DNA of 33,806 nt from Legionella brunensis (GTDB taxonomy: Bacteria; Pseudomonadota; Gammaproteobacteria; Legionellales; Legionellaceae). Shown here in pieces: positions 7,664-16,016 of this stretch. How positions within the stretch are numbered: position 1 is the stretch's first letter; each line of letters opens with the position of its first letter. The DNA lies in assembly GCF_001467025.1 (NCBI RefSeq), contig NZ_LNXV01000033.1, positions 126,940 through 160,745 on the forward strand. Direction: 5' to 3'. The notes under the pieces are model-generated. The model worked only from the letters and a program-made list of their open reading frames with translations. It had not been told where the DNA came from and did not search any database. The translations under genes and the position numbers were made by a program.

Positions 7664-8821
7664 ATGGACAAAACTCACTTCGACACGCGTGCAATTCACG
7701 CAGGACAAGAACCTGATCCCAGCACAGGTGCAGTAATGACCCCAATCTATGCCACCTCTACTTATCGTCAAAGTTCTCCTGGTGTACATCAAGGTTATGA
7801 GTATTCTCGAACCCATAATCCCACACGCAAAGCTTATGAGGATTGTGTTGCCAGTTTAGAATCAGGGCAACGCGGATTTGCTTTTGCCTCTGGTATGGCC
7901 GCCATCAATACAGTAGTTGACCTTCTAAGTGCAGGGGATCATGTCATAGCAACCGATGATCTTTATGGTGGAACTTTTAGATTATTTGATAAAGTGAAAA
8001 CACGTACTTCACAATTATCTTTTTCCTTTGTAGATATGGCCAATATCAAAAGTATAGAGGCAGCTATTCGACCTGAAACAAAGATGATTTGGGTTGAAAC
8101 ACCATCCAACCCCATGCTAAAACTTGCAAATCTACGTGAAATTGCATCAATCGCGAAACGTCATAATCTGATTAGCGTTGCTGATAATACCTTCGCCACC
8201 CCATGGATCCAACGCCCTATCGAGTTAGGATTTGACCTTGTTCTACATTCAGCAACTAAATATTTGAATGGCCACTCTGATGTTGTAGGTGGTGTTGTTG
8301 CGGTTGGCGATAGCCCTGAACTGAGCGAAAAAATGGCTTTCTTACAAAATTCTTGCGGAGGAATAGCTGGTCCCTTTGATAGCTTTCTCATACTACGAAG
8401 TCTAAAAACCCTTTCCCTACGAATGCAACGTCATTGTGAGAATGCAAAAAATTTAGCGCAATGGCTAGAAAAACACCCTAAAGTCTCAAAAGTTATCTAT
8501 CCTGGTTTGGCTAGTCACTCTCAACATACTCTAGCAAAAGAACAAATGCATGATTTTGGTGGTATGATTTCAATGGTCATTGAAGGTGATTTAAATGCCG
8601 CAACACGTTTCTTATCACGTTGTGAGCTATTTACGTTAGCAGAAAGTTTAGGAGGAGTCGAAAGTTTAATTGAGCATCCTGCTATTATGACTCATGCTTC
8701 TATACCCCTAGAAACTCGAAAAAATTTAGGGATTGAAGATGGATTTATCAGACTTTCAGTGGGTATCGAATACATCGATGATCTAATTGCAGATTTAGAC
8801 TATGCACTTAAAGCATGTTAG
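7664..8821 (+). CDS. Cystathionine gamma-synthase / gamma-lyase family PLP enzyme
   Basis: This is a full-length (385 residues) Cys/Met-metabolism PLP-dependent enzyme. Family marks are YEYSRTHNPTR (~46-55), ASGMAAI (~75-81), the DLYGGTFRLF segment (~99-108), ETPSNPML (~145-152), SVADNTFATP (~171-180) and the PLP lysine K199 in LHSATKYLNGHSD. The C-terminal AESLGGVESL and EHPAIMTHA are standard. The YGGT motif fits the gamma-synthase/gamma-lyase branch better than MetC-type beta-lyase, but sequence reading alone cannot separate synthase from lyase. Role: transsulfuration between cysteine and homocysteine in the cytosol. AAGGAATTCCC precedes the ATG. The acyltransferase gene follows 25 bases later, so the two may be cotranscribed without being functionally linked. 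Confidence 0.9.
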   Translation: MDKTHFDTRAIHAGQEPDPSTGAVMTPIYATSTYRQSSPGVHQGYEYSRTHNPTRKAYEDCVASLESGQRGFAFASGMAAINTVVDLLSAGDHVIATDDLYGGTFRLFDKVKTRTSQLSFSFVDMANIKSIEAAIRPETKMIWVETPSNPMLKLANLREIASIAKRHNLISVADNTFATPWIQRPIELGFDLVLHSATKYLNGHSDVVGGVVAVGDSPELSEKMAFLQNSCGGIAGPFDSFLILRSLKTLSLRMQRHCENAKNLAQWLEKHPKVSKVIYPGLASHSQHTLAKEQMHDFGGMISMVIEGDLNAATRFLSRCELFTLAESLGGVESLIEHPAIMTHASIPLETRKNLGIEDGFIRLSVGIEYIDDLIADLDYALKAC

Positions 8822-8846
8822 ATAGTAACTCACTAAGAAACCTGTA

Positions 8847-9752
8847 ATGGAGAGAACATTGAATAATGTAAAAAAATCAGGAGGTCAGCTTCATGGCATT
8901 ATCGCTATCAGCATATTGATTCTGACTACAACTTTGAGCTTTATACCAATTCTTTGCATTGGAATCTTAAAGTTTTTCCCCAATCGTCGCGGGAAGCTTT
9001 GGTGCACTAAAATGGTTGACAAGGTAGCCAGTTTTTGGAGTGCACTTAATAATTCTTATATCAGTCGCACCCAAAAAATAACCTGGCATGTCGAAGGCTT
9101 AGAAAATCTTAGCCGCAAAAATTGGTATTTGATTATTGCCAATCACCAAAGTTGGCTTGATATCGTGGTATTACAGCGACTTTTTAATCGTAAAATACCG
9201 GTGTTAAAATTTTTTATCAAAGATCAGCTAAAATGGGTCCCCCTGTTGGGATTTGCTTGGTGGGCTATGGGTTGCCCATTTATGAAACGTTACTCCCCAG
9301 AATATCTCACTAAAAAACCCCATAAAAAAGGTAAGGATTTACAGGCAACTCAAAAAGCAGTAGAGCTATTTAAACATACTCCAGCAGCAATAATGAATTT
9401 TGTAGAAGGAACGCGTTTTAGTTCTCAAAAGAATAGACATCAACAATCACCTTATCAATTTTTGCTAAAACCCAAGGCTGGAGGCATCAGTTTTGTAATT
9501 AGCACTATGGGCCAACAATTTACTAGCTTACTAGACGTCACTATTATTTATTCAAATACTAAACATTCGCTTTGGGACTTTTTGTGTCGCAGAATTGATG
9601 CAATCAAAGTTCACATCAGACAATTACCTATTCCTAAGCAGTTTATTAATTCATCACTCGTTGAAGACGATAAGGCTCAGGCTGAATTTAGAACTTGGCT
9701 TAATAATAGCTGGCAGGAAAAAGATAATTTGATTGCCAGTTTAAAGGGTTGA
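8847..9752 (+). CDS. PlsC-type (YihG-like) membrane acyltransferase
   Basis: This is a lysophospholipid acyltransferase-family protein of 301 residues. A hydrophobic segment at ~18-42 anchors it to the inner membrane. The catalytic NHxxxxD motif is NHQSWLD (H100, D105) and the acceptor-binding motif is FVEGTRF (EGTR 187-190). The length and the segment GFAWWAMGCPFMKRYS fit the YihG/acyl-CoA:lysophospholipid acyltransferase-like branch rather than canonical PlsC. The substrate is uncertain, probably a lysophospholipid. The ATG at 8847 has no clear ribosome site; a TTG at 8859, preceded by GGAGAG at 8848-8853, is a credible alternative start. A symmetric terminator follows the stop. Confidence 0.9.
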   Translation: MERTLNNVKKSGGQLHGIIAISILILTTTLSFIPILCIGILKFFPNRRGKLWCTKMVDKVASFWSALNNSYISRTQKITWHVEGLENLSRKNWYLIIANHQSWLDIVVLQRLFNRKIPVLKFFIKDQLKWVPLLGFAWWAMGCPFMKRYSPEYLTKKPHKKGKDLQATQKAVELFKHTPAAIMNFVEGTRFSSQKNRHQQSPYQFLLKPKAGGISFVISTMGQQFTSLLDVTIIYSNTKHSLWDFLCRRIDAIKVHIRQLPIPKQFINSSLVEDDKAQAEFRTWLNNSWQEKDNLIASLKG

Positions 9753-9758
9753 TACAAT

Positions 9759-9779
9759 AAGGCTGCATCAAGCAGCCTT
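9759..9779. terminator. Rho-independent terminator, probably bidirectional
   Basis: A perfect eight-base-pair stem AAGGCTGC / GCAGCCTT encloses a five-base loop, with a T-rich tail (TTCAATTTT) on the plus strand. It sits between two convergent genes, the acyltransferase and the pentapeptide protein. Confidence 0.75.
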
Positions 9780-9784
9780 CAATT

Positions 9785-10270
9785 TTAGCAATTTTTCTTA
9801 GTTCCAGAAGGTAAAGTTGCGCCACAATAACTTCTTGCACTGTCTAATTGCTGTTGTGAAATGTTTGAGCCATAAAGATTAGCATCGTCAAAAATAGCAT
9901 CATTAGTCAGCGATCCCTCAAAATTAGCAAAGCTTAAATCGGCACCACTAAAATTTGTTTTAACAAGAGGAATATAAGACAGTTGCGCATAACTCAGATT
10001 CGCAGTACTCCAATTCGCTGACGATAAATTGCTACCAGCAAAGTTAGATGCAGAAAAAGTACCTATTCCCACTGAACCTGTTAAATTGGTTGCTGAAAAA
10101 ACAGCGCTAGAGTGATTTCCAGATAAATGAGCACCACTTAGATCACAATTATAACATTGATTAGTAGCATTAAATTGCGCTAATTGATCAGGGTTATACG
10201 ATGCCGCAAATGAAGATGAAACACTTATTAGTAATCCTACTGCCAAAAAACAATGACCCTTAACTTTCAT
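9785..10270 (-). CDS. Secreted pentapeptide-repeat protein
   Basis: This 161-residue protein has a clear Sec signal peptide at ~1-22 (ending SSSFA) and then tandem A(N/D)LSx-type pentapeptides (CDLSGAHLSG, TNLTGS, SNLSSANWST, ANLSYAQLSY, TNFSGADLSF) from ~40 to 140, which would form a right-handed quadrilateral beta-helix. Four cysteines outside the signal (two near the start of the repeats in QCYNC, two at the C-terminus) could form disulfides in the periplasm or outside the cell. Pentapeptide proteins include gyrase protectors, but an exported one is unlikely to act on gyrase. Biochemical role is unknown. It is transcribed divergently from the HAD-like effector candidate across a 260-base region. 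Confidence 0.85.
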   Translation of the reverse strand: MKVKGHCFLAVGLLISVSSSFAASYNPDQLAQFNATNQCYNCDLSGAHLSGNHSSAVFSATNLTGSVGIGTFSASNFAGSNLSSANWSTANLSYAQLSYIPLVKTNFSGADLSFANFEGSLTNDAIFDDANLYGSNISQQQLDSARSYCGATLPSGTKKNC

Positions 10271-10473
10271 GATATGTCCTTAATCTGAAATGGTTATTAT
10301 TACTGACAGCCCCTCCAGCATTTAACAAATAAGACTGAAGAGCCGTAGCCATCATAACATTTCATGACAATATTCCAATATAACTGGGGTTCATAATTTA
10401 TTTTTGAAACAAATTAGCCCTCATAGATATCTTTTTCCACATTAGAAACATTAACTAGACAAAGTGATCTTAA

Positions 10474-10493
10474 ATTAATAATTTCTTAAGATT
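10474..10493 (+). promoter_or_regulatory. PmrA box and promoter of the HAD-like gene
   Basis: The tandem ATTAATAAT-TT-CTTAAGATT matches the Legionella PmrA consensus (cTTAATatT, two bases, cTTAATatT) at 15 of 18 positions with the correct 11-base period. A -10-like TAGAAT follows at 10501-10506, which puts the box over the -35 region, the position expected of an activator site. The start codon is 25 bases after the -10. Confidence 0.65.
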
Positions 10494-10530
10494 TATCCCC
10501 TAGAATGCACAATTTTTAAGAGAAATAGAC

Positions 10531-11295
10531 ATGGCTGGAAAACTTAAAGCAAATATAAGAATCTTTGATTTTGACTTAACAATTAGCAAAGGACACACTT
10601 TTAGCTCTTATTGCTTAGATAGAATTGCACGAGCAGATTTCTTAGAAGAAGACATCTACAAATTAGGAAAGAAACTTGCTGTACATAATATAAAAAATGG
10701 TGTTCCTTTTGAGCATGATGCTGACCATTTAAGTGCTATCGCTACTTATCATAACAATCCTGCTTTTATTGCTGGTTATATTTCTCATATGTTAGGCAAA
10801 GAATTGAAACTCGCTGAAACTTTAACTTCAGATGAACCTGCCACTGCAATTAATGTATACACCGTTGAAGGCATTGACAGACCCATTTTCATTTCTTATC
10901 TACCAGATATGGGAAATGCTTTTCAAGCGAAGATGGCGATGCTACAAGGCAAAAATAATCAAATTAATTTTTTAAAGAAAACTCTTATCGCGAGAGAGCA
11001 AATTACGGAAACGGCAATCATTGATTTCTATGATGATACGGATACAAACTACGTTGAAGCTCAAAATTTAGAAGGAGTAAATTGCCATTTTATTAGTAGA
11101 ACTAATCCTAATTTCACAATAATAGCCTCACAAGCGGCCCGAGTATTAGAAAAAAATGAGATGATTATGGATAGCGACATCTCTGAGCTCTCTGGAGAAC
11201 TCTCTACGGAAGTAGAAAAAGTGAATGAAGCTATCATCACTGGGACTACCACTATTACTAATGCTAACGCTATTTCTTCTAATTTAACTAGCTAA
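10531..11295 (+). CDS. HAD-like putative Dot/Icm effector
   Basis: I do not recognise the family of this 254-residue protein. The N-terminus has the HAD signature FDFDLTI with D13 as possible nucleophile and D15 as acid. FYDDTDTN (D168, D169) would be the Mg-binding motif IV, and K149/K150 could be the motif III lysine. The rest is low in similarity to classical phosphatases, with a helical insert between motifs. There is no signal peptide. The C-terminal ~40 residues are rich in Glu, Ser and Thr (ELSGELSTEVEK), compatible with a type IV translocation signal. A PmrA box lies directly upstream, and the leader ends AGAGAAATAGACATG, almost the same as the other PmrA-boxed gene at 14042. A HAD phosphatase effector is therefore the working hypothesis. 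A strong hairpin follows the gene. Confidence 0.65.
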   Translation: MAGKLKANIRIFDFDLTISKGHTFSSYCLDRIARADFLEEDIYKLGKKLAVHNIKNGVPFEHDADHLSAIATYHNNPAFIAGYISHMLGKELKLAETLTSDEPATAINVYTVEGIDRPIFISYLPDMGNAFQAKMAMLQGKNNQINFLKKTLIAREQITETAIIDFYDDTDTNYVEAQNLEGVNCHFISRTNPNFTIIASQAARVLEKNEMIMDSDISELSGELSTEVEKVNEAIITGTTTITNANAISSNLTS

Positions 11296-11324
11296 GTAAT
11301 TGATTGCAGCTCAAAGCATTTAAT

Positions 11325-11351
11325 GCTCATAATCATGAGAAGATTATGAGC
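11325..11351. terminator. Hairpin between convergent genes
   Basis: GCTCATAATC pairs perfectly with GATTATGAGC around a seven-base loop. A second small palindrome (AGCATT-T-AATGCT, 11315-11327) overlaps its left arm. There is no T-run on either side, so termination is inferred from the stem and its place between converging stop codons. Confidence 0.45.
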
Positions 11352-11371
11352 TGCCCCATTGTAATAGAAGA

Positions 11372-11746
11372 TCAAGCTTCTTTTGAATACAAAGCAATAG
11401 CATTACCTTCCGTATCAAGAATAATGGCTCTATGTCCATAAGGGCCAATTTGCTCCTTTTCTTTAAGCACCTTAACACCTTCTTTTTTTGCGGCATCAAC
11501 CGCCTCATCCAGCCGCCCATCCACATTAAGGTAAACTAAAGGACCATTTTGAGAAGGTTTTCTATCTTCCATTACAGTCAAACAACCCGATACATTATCT
11601 TCTGAATGGGGTAGCAACCCAAATTCAAATCCATGTTCAGATATTTTTTGCACCATTGTATTTAAAAGCCTACTGTAAAAAGTGATAGCTCGATTTAAAT
11701 CAGTAACAGGAATATCAATCCAACAAAAAGTATTTACTTGGCCCAT
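11372..11746 (-). CDS. VOC (glyoxalase/bleomycin-resistance fold) family protein
   Basis: This 124-residue single VOC domain starts with the usual beta-strand and helix (FCWIDIPVTDLNRAITFYSRLL), followed by LVYLNVDGRLDEAVDAAKKEG and a closing strand motif IILDTEGNAIALYS. These fit the predicted-enzyme-related-to-lactoylglutathione-lyase group. That group contains uncharacterised cytosolic enzymes and binding proteins, so glyoxalase I activity should not be assumed. AAGGGA precedes the ATG at good spacing. It is a single gene, divergent from the carotenoid-oxygenase gene. Confidence 0.85.
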   Translation of the reverse strand: MGQVNTFCWIDIPVTDLNRAITFYSRLLNTMVQKISEHGFEFGLLPHSEDNVSGCLTVMEDRKPSQNGPLVYLNVDGRLDEAVDAAKKEGVKVLKEKEQIGPYGHRAIILDTEGNAIALYSKEA

Positions 11747-11889
11747 ACACTTCCCTTAACAATCATAAAAATAGCGACTATATCATGATTTATATCTGAA
11801 TTTCATTGTTAGAGTCATTAGTGAATTGGAACTTAGACGCTGCTTAACCTATATTTCTATTGAATAAAATAATTAATAATGGAAAGGAC

Positions 11890-13833
11890 ATGAGATCTAA
11901 GCCAATACAAGGTTTTCTTCCCTGGATACTTTATTTTGTAATATCTGGCTCTCAGTACTTATCTGATGAGATAGCCGCTCTTTCTGGATTAGCTGCGGTA
12001 ATCGTTTTTAATTTAAAAAATCTACGTAAAAAATTTCTTCTTGATTGGGCCACACTTGTTTATTTTGCCTTTCTTTCAGTAATGTATTGGCTACCCGTGG
12101 GAATTTGGTTGAATCAATATTCTTATATCTTATCCAATGTAGCCCTAGCAGCAATTATGTGGGTTTCAATTTTTGTTAAAAAACCTTTTACCATGCAGTA
12201 CGCAAGGGAAGAAGTAGATGAATTTACCGAGAAAACACCTATTTTCAAACAAATTAACTATGCGATTTCTTCTGTGTGGGCATTAGCATTATCCTTAACG
12301 GCAGTAGATGGTTTTTTAGAATCAATTAATATCATTCCCTCAAGTTTTGTCACTGACTCAATATTAGTTTTATTGATAATTATTGCGATTTGGTTTACTG
12401 AATGGTTTCCTGATTGGTACCAGGGTTTCCTCTTTAGAAAATTTAGTAAGAAAAAAGAAGACACGACCAAAAATCCTTATCTGCAAGGAAATTTCGCCCC
12501 TGTTAAAGATGAATTATTTGTTGACACCCTCCCTATCGAAGGTGAGTTGCCGCAAGATCTATTAGGTATTTACATGCGCAACGGGCCAAACCCTGCTTTT
12601 GAACCTATTTCCTACACATACCCTCTTGATGGTGATGGAATGCTACATGCGATTTACATTCATGACGGTAAAGCCAACTACCGTAACCGCTTTGTCGATA
12701 CTAAAGGCCTTATTGCAGAAAAAAAAGCAGGCCGAGCCTTATATGGTGGTATTGCCCGCCCTATTCCTACTGACCCTAAACTTATTGGTAAAGAAGGTGA
12801 TCCAGGCCCTGTAAAAGACGGCGCCTTTATTCATATCATTCGTCATGCACAGCAGTATCTGGCTTTGTATGAATCTGGTCCTGCCTACGAAGTTTCCGCA
12901 GAATTAAAGACTATTGGCGAATGGTGTCCTCAAGGTGGTAAACGACCATTTAATGTCAATGCCCACACTCGGCTGGATCCCACAACAGGAGAGCTTTATG
13001 CCTTCACCTATAATATTCAACCTCCTTATTTACAGTATTATGTTCTCAATAAAGAAGGGAAACTTAGCAAAAATATTCCCATTGATAAATCAACCTCATC
13101 CATGATGCATGATTTTATTCTGACAAAAAACTATCTGGTATTTTTTGACTGCCCTGCCATTTTTGATCTCAGTAAATTAGAAACTGGAGGTAATTTACTG
13201 AGTTGGGAACCTAAATTAGGGGTAAAAATAATTCTAGTTAACCGTCAAACCAATCAAATTTCCAGCATCGAAACAGAACCCTTTTTTGTATATCACTTTG
13301 CGAATGGATTTGAGCATGATGAGCTTCTCATTATTGATTATATCCGACATGAGAAACTGGCCTTACAGAAAGATACTACATCATCCTCTGTACCACCACT
13401 GCTATACCGTTCGATAATTGACCTAAACACCAAAACAGTTAAACATCAACAACTGGATGATCATCCCGTTGAATTTCCACGTATTAATGATGAGAAAACA
13501 TCTAACCCCAACCGCTATATTTACATCCCCACCAGAACAACAGGTGAGCAATTTAATGCCCTATTAAAATATGACTTAAAAAAACAAACCACTCTCTTGC
13601 ATGATTTTGGTAAGAATGCCGAAATTGGGGAAGCGGTTTTTATACCAAATTCTTCAACAACCAATGAAGATGACGGCCATGTGGCTCTATTTGTCTATGA
13701 TAAGGTTAAAAATAACAGTGATTTTGTGCTCCTTAATGCCCAAGCATTCAATGAAAAACCCTTTGCTCGAGTGAAATTGCCCCGCAGAGTTCCTCATGGA
13801 CTACATGGCTCGTGGATACCAGGACAATGGTAG
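11890..13833 (+). CDS. Carotenoid cleavage oxygenase-family enzyme with N-terminal membrane domain
   Basis: From the ATG at 11890 (GGAAAGG just upstream; a TTG at 11860 is the longer option) the protein has 647 residues. Residues ~1-170 are a membrane domain with about five or six hydrophobic segments. From ~195 on it is a carotenoid/lignostilbene/apocarotenoid oxygenase: MRNGPNPAFEP, YPLDGDGMLHA, RNRFVDTKG. The four Fe-ligand histidines can be placed: H359 (NVNAHTRLDP), H407 (SMMHDFI), H469 (VYHFANGFE) and H639 (HGLHGSW). It should cleave a conjugated double bond in a carotenoid, retinoid or stilbene with O2. Most family members are ~480-550 residues and monotopic, so the multi-pass extension is unusual. 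No carotenoid synthesis genes are in the window; the substrate may come from elsewhere in the genome or from a host. Confidence 0.88.
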   Translation: MRSKPIQGFLPWILYFVISGSQYLSDEIAALSGLAAVIVFNLKNLRKKFLLDWATLVYFAFLSVMYWLPVGIWLNQYSYILSNVALAAIMWVSIFVKKPFTMQYAREEVDEFTEKTPIFKQINYAISSVWALALSLTAVDGFLESINIIPSSFVTDSILVLLIIIAIWFTEWFPDWYQGFLFRKFSKKKEDTTKNPYLQGNFAPVKDELFVDTLPIEGELPQDLLGIYMRNGPNPAFEPISYTYPLDGDGMLHAIYIHDGKANYRNRFVDTKGLIAEKKAGRALYGGIARPIPTDPKLIGKEGDPGPVKDGAFIHIIRHAQQYLALYESGPAYEVSAELKTIGEWCPQGGKRPFNVNAHTRLDPTTGELYAFTYNIQPPYLQYYVLNKEGKLSKNIPIDKSTSSMMHDFILTKNYLVFFDCPAIFDLSKLETGGNLLSWEPKLGVKIILVNRQTNQISSIETEPFFVYHFANGFEHDELLIIDYIRHEKLALQKDTTSSSVPPLLYRSIIDLNTKTVKHQQLDDHPVEFPRINDEKTSNPNRYIYIPTRTTGEQFNALLKYDLKKQTTLLHDFGKNAEIGEAVFIPNSSTTNEDDGHVALFVYDKVKNNSDFVLLNAQAFNEKPFARVKLPRRVPHGLHGSWIPGQW

Positions 13834-13977
13834 CATATCCCCAATTCCCTGAATCAAACACATTAATTTAGACACATTTTTAAACCCAAATCGGCTATTA
13901 AAATCATCACGACTAACTATTATTAAAATGAACCAAAAAAGAACCAGAAACAACTTATTTAACCAAACTGATCTTTT

Positions 13978-13997
13978 TTTAATATTTATTTAAGATT
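13978..13997 (+). promoter_or_regulatory. PmrA box upstream of the SGHYRPT-protein gene
   Basis: The tandem TTTAATATT-TA-TTTAAGATT matches the Legionella PmrA consensus at 15 of 18 positions with an 11-base period. Possible -10 elements are CACAAT (14005-14010) or TAGTAT (14010-14015). The stretch TTAAGATTTA...TGCACAAT is shared with the promoter at 10485-10512. Confidence 0.7.
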
Positions 13998-14041
13998 TAA
14001 GGTGCACAATAGTATTATTTTTATGTGCCCAGAGAATAGAC

Positions 14042-14821
14042 ATGCCAAAGAACCAATACCCAAATAATATTAATTATTTCGGCGTGAAAATTGATACTCC
14101 TATTTCAATGAAATCACAGTACAGCATTGAAAGAAAAGCAATGAGAATCCTTCCTGTTGATGACCAAGAACAAAAATATATTACTGGTGATAAACAAAAT
14201 AACTATCTTGTTAATATTTCTGAGGACGGTTTTTTTGAAGATCAAAATGGAGAATATTTGGATGGAGAATACAATTTTGTATTGACTTGTGAAGACCCAC
14301 CAAAACTGCTTTGTAGTAGCACAAACTTGAACCACTCATTTCTCTCTAATGGTAAAAAAGTTTTAGCTACTGGTACTTTAAGAATTAAAGCGGGTTTGCT
14401 TACAGAGTTAACGAATAATAGCGGCCACTATCGCCCCACAGACGATGAAATGTTTGCCGTAATCAAAGCACTTTATGAAGCAAGTCAACACTCGCTAATA
14501 AGGTACAAGAGTTTCTGTAGCCAAGAGCCTCTAATTTATCCAGTTGCAGAACTTATATCTGCTTCTGAGTTTTCTAAAATTTCACCGCTTCAACAGAATG
14601 AAACCATTTCAGATGAGGGGGGACGCAAGCAACTTGTTGGTTATGACAGTCCTGTCGAGGGAGATAAAAAACAATTAGAAAGAAGATTCGGTAGGAATTT
14701 GGATGGAGATTTGCTCGTAAAATATCAGCAAATTGTTGACCGTTTTAAGTTTTTTCAAACTGCTCAAGAAACTAATAGCGCTGACGATGAAGAAATCAAT
14801 TGCATTTTAGGGCAAAAATAG
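14042..14821 (+). CDS. Putative Dot/Icm effector with IQM-like SGHYRPT module
   Basis: This 259-residue protein has no signal peptide and no membrane segment. Residues ~97-145 read NHSFLSNGKKVLATGTL, then LLTELTNNSGHYRPTDDE and a helix. The pattern HS-F-L-x-G...AxG-x-L...G-x-L...SGHYRPT resembles, from memory, the conserved core of plant IQM (IQ-motif calmodulin-binding) proteins, also seen in some fungal and bacterial proteins of unknown function. Biochemical activity of that core is not established. The last 20 residues contain an acidic block (SADDEE), which fits the E-block of Dot/Icm signals. The PmrA box 44 bases upstream and the ribosome site AGAGAATAGAC support regulated effector expression. 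It is flanked by an unrelated carotenoid oxygenase and a sugar epimerase. Effector status is inference from three independent hints. Confidence 0.65.
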   Translation: MPKNQYPNNINYFGVKIDTPISMKSQYSIERKAMRILPVDDQEQKYITGDKQNNYLVNISEDGFFEDQNGEYLDGEYNFVLTCEDPPKLLCSSTNLNHSFLSNGKKVLATGTLRIKAGLLTELTNNSGHYRPTDDEMFAVIKALYEASQHSLIRYKSFCSQEPLIYPVAELISASEFSKISPLQQNETISDEGGRKQLVGYDSPVEGDKKQLERRFGRNLDGDLLVKYQQIVDRFKFFQTAQETNSADDEEINCILGQK

Positions 14822-14891
14822 GTAAAGAACTTCAGTTAAGGCCAATTATGGCGAACAAACTTATTGAGTCCGCATTGTTCTCCAATTACGT

Positions 14892-15899
14892 CTATTTTTG
14901 ATAAAAATCAACGTACCATTTAACAAAACGAGAAACACCTTCCTGAAAATCAATCTTAGGAAGATAGCCTAATTCATCTTGCAACCGATGAGTATCAGCA
15001 TGTGTTGATACTACATCACCTGCTTGCATTGGCAGGAATTCTTTAATGGCTTTCTTGCCTGTTGCTAATTCGATAGCCTCAATGTAATCCAATAAATTCA
15101 CTGGATTACCGCAACCAATATTATATATTTTATAAGGCACATAACTACTAGCCGCATTAGGATCTTCAGCTGACCACTGTGGATCAGGCAAAGCTATTTT
15201 ATCAATTGCCAAAGAAACACCGGCGATGATGTCATCGATATAGGTAAAATCACGTTGCATACGACCATGATTATAAACTTTAATGGGGTTGCCTTCTAAA
15301 ATATCTCGAGTAAATGAGAAAAAAGCCATATCAGGTCTTCCCCATGGGCCATAAACTGTAAAAAAGCGCAGTCCTGTCGTTGGTAATTGATATAAATGAG
15401 AATACGAATGCGCTATCAGCTCATTTGCTTTTTTAGTGGCTGCATAAATAGTCAATGGATGGTTAACTGCATCGGTTTCTTTATAAGGTTGAGTACCATT
15501 TGCCCCATAAACGGAGCTCGTGGACGCATAGACGAGATGTTCAATCTGATGATGACGACATGCCTCAATAATTGTAGAAAAACCTACAACATTAGATTGT
15601 ATGTAAGCTTCAGGGTGACTTAGCGAATAGCGAACTCCAGCTTGTGCTGCCAAATTGACCACGCGCTGAGGTTTATGCTGCGTCAAAATGTCATTAATTG
15701 CAGCCGCATCACTAATATCTGCATGGTAAAATTGAAAATTGGCATACGTTTGTAATTGCTCTAAACGAGCTTGTTTCAAGCGAATATCATAATATTCATT
15801 AAGATTATCCACACCAATCACAGTATCGCCACGTTCCAGACGCAGTTTTGCCAAATGAAAACCAATAAAACCAGCAGCACCCGTGATCAGCAAACGCAT
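14892..15899 (-). CDS. NAD-dependent sugar epimerase, UDP-glucuronate 4-epimerase-like
   Basis: This 335-residue extended short-chain dehydrogenase has the NAD-binding motif TGAAGFIG at 6-13, the acidic D31, and catalytic Y152-x3-K156 (YAATK) with the Ser/Thr cluster STSSVYG at 126-132. The segment VDNLNEYYDIRLKQARL, TTGLRFFTVYGPWGRPDMA and MQRDFTYIDDI are typical of the UDP-glucuronate 4-epimerase (CapI/GalE-like) group that makes UDP-galacturonate for capsule or LPS. UDP-GlcNAc or UDP-glucose epimerases are the alternatives. It is a lone gene with no glycosyltransferases nearby. GGAG precedes the ATG. Confidence 0.88.
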   Translation of the reverse strand: MRLLITGAAGFIGFHLAKLRLERGDTVIGVDNLNEYYDIRLKQARLEQLQTYANFQFYHADISDAAAINDILTQHKPQRVVNLAAQAGVRYSLSHPEAYIQSNVVGFSTIIEACRHHQIEHLVYASTSSVYGANGTQPYKETDAVNHPLTIYAATKKANELIAHSYSHLYQLPTTGLRFFTVYGPWGRPDMAFFSFTRDILEGNPIKVYNHGRMQRDFTYIDDIIAGVSLAIDKIALPDPQWSAEDPNAASSYVPYKIYNIGCGNPVNLLDYIEAIELATGKKAIKEFLPMQAGDVVSTHADTHRLQDELGYLPKIDFQEGVSRFVKWYVDFYQK

Positions 15900-16016
15900 A
15901 ATTATCCACTCCTTCTACAATGGTAAGGAGTATACTCGCTATATTGTCCTGTGAAAACTAAAGGTGACCTCAGAGTCAATTCTTACTGACTAATAATAAA
16001 GTTATAAGCTTCGTTA

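Noticed and set aside
10469..10489. Two CTTAA copies 16 bases apart as an alternative PmrA box
   Set aside because: The PmrA period is 11 bases; the register at 10474-10493 fits the consensus and spacing, this one does not.
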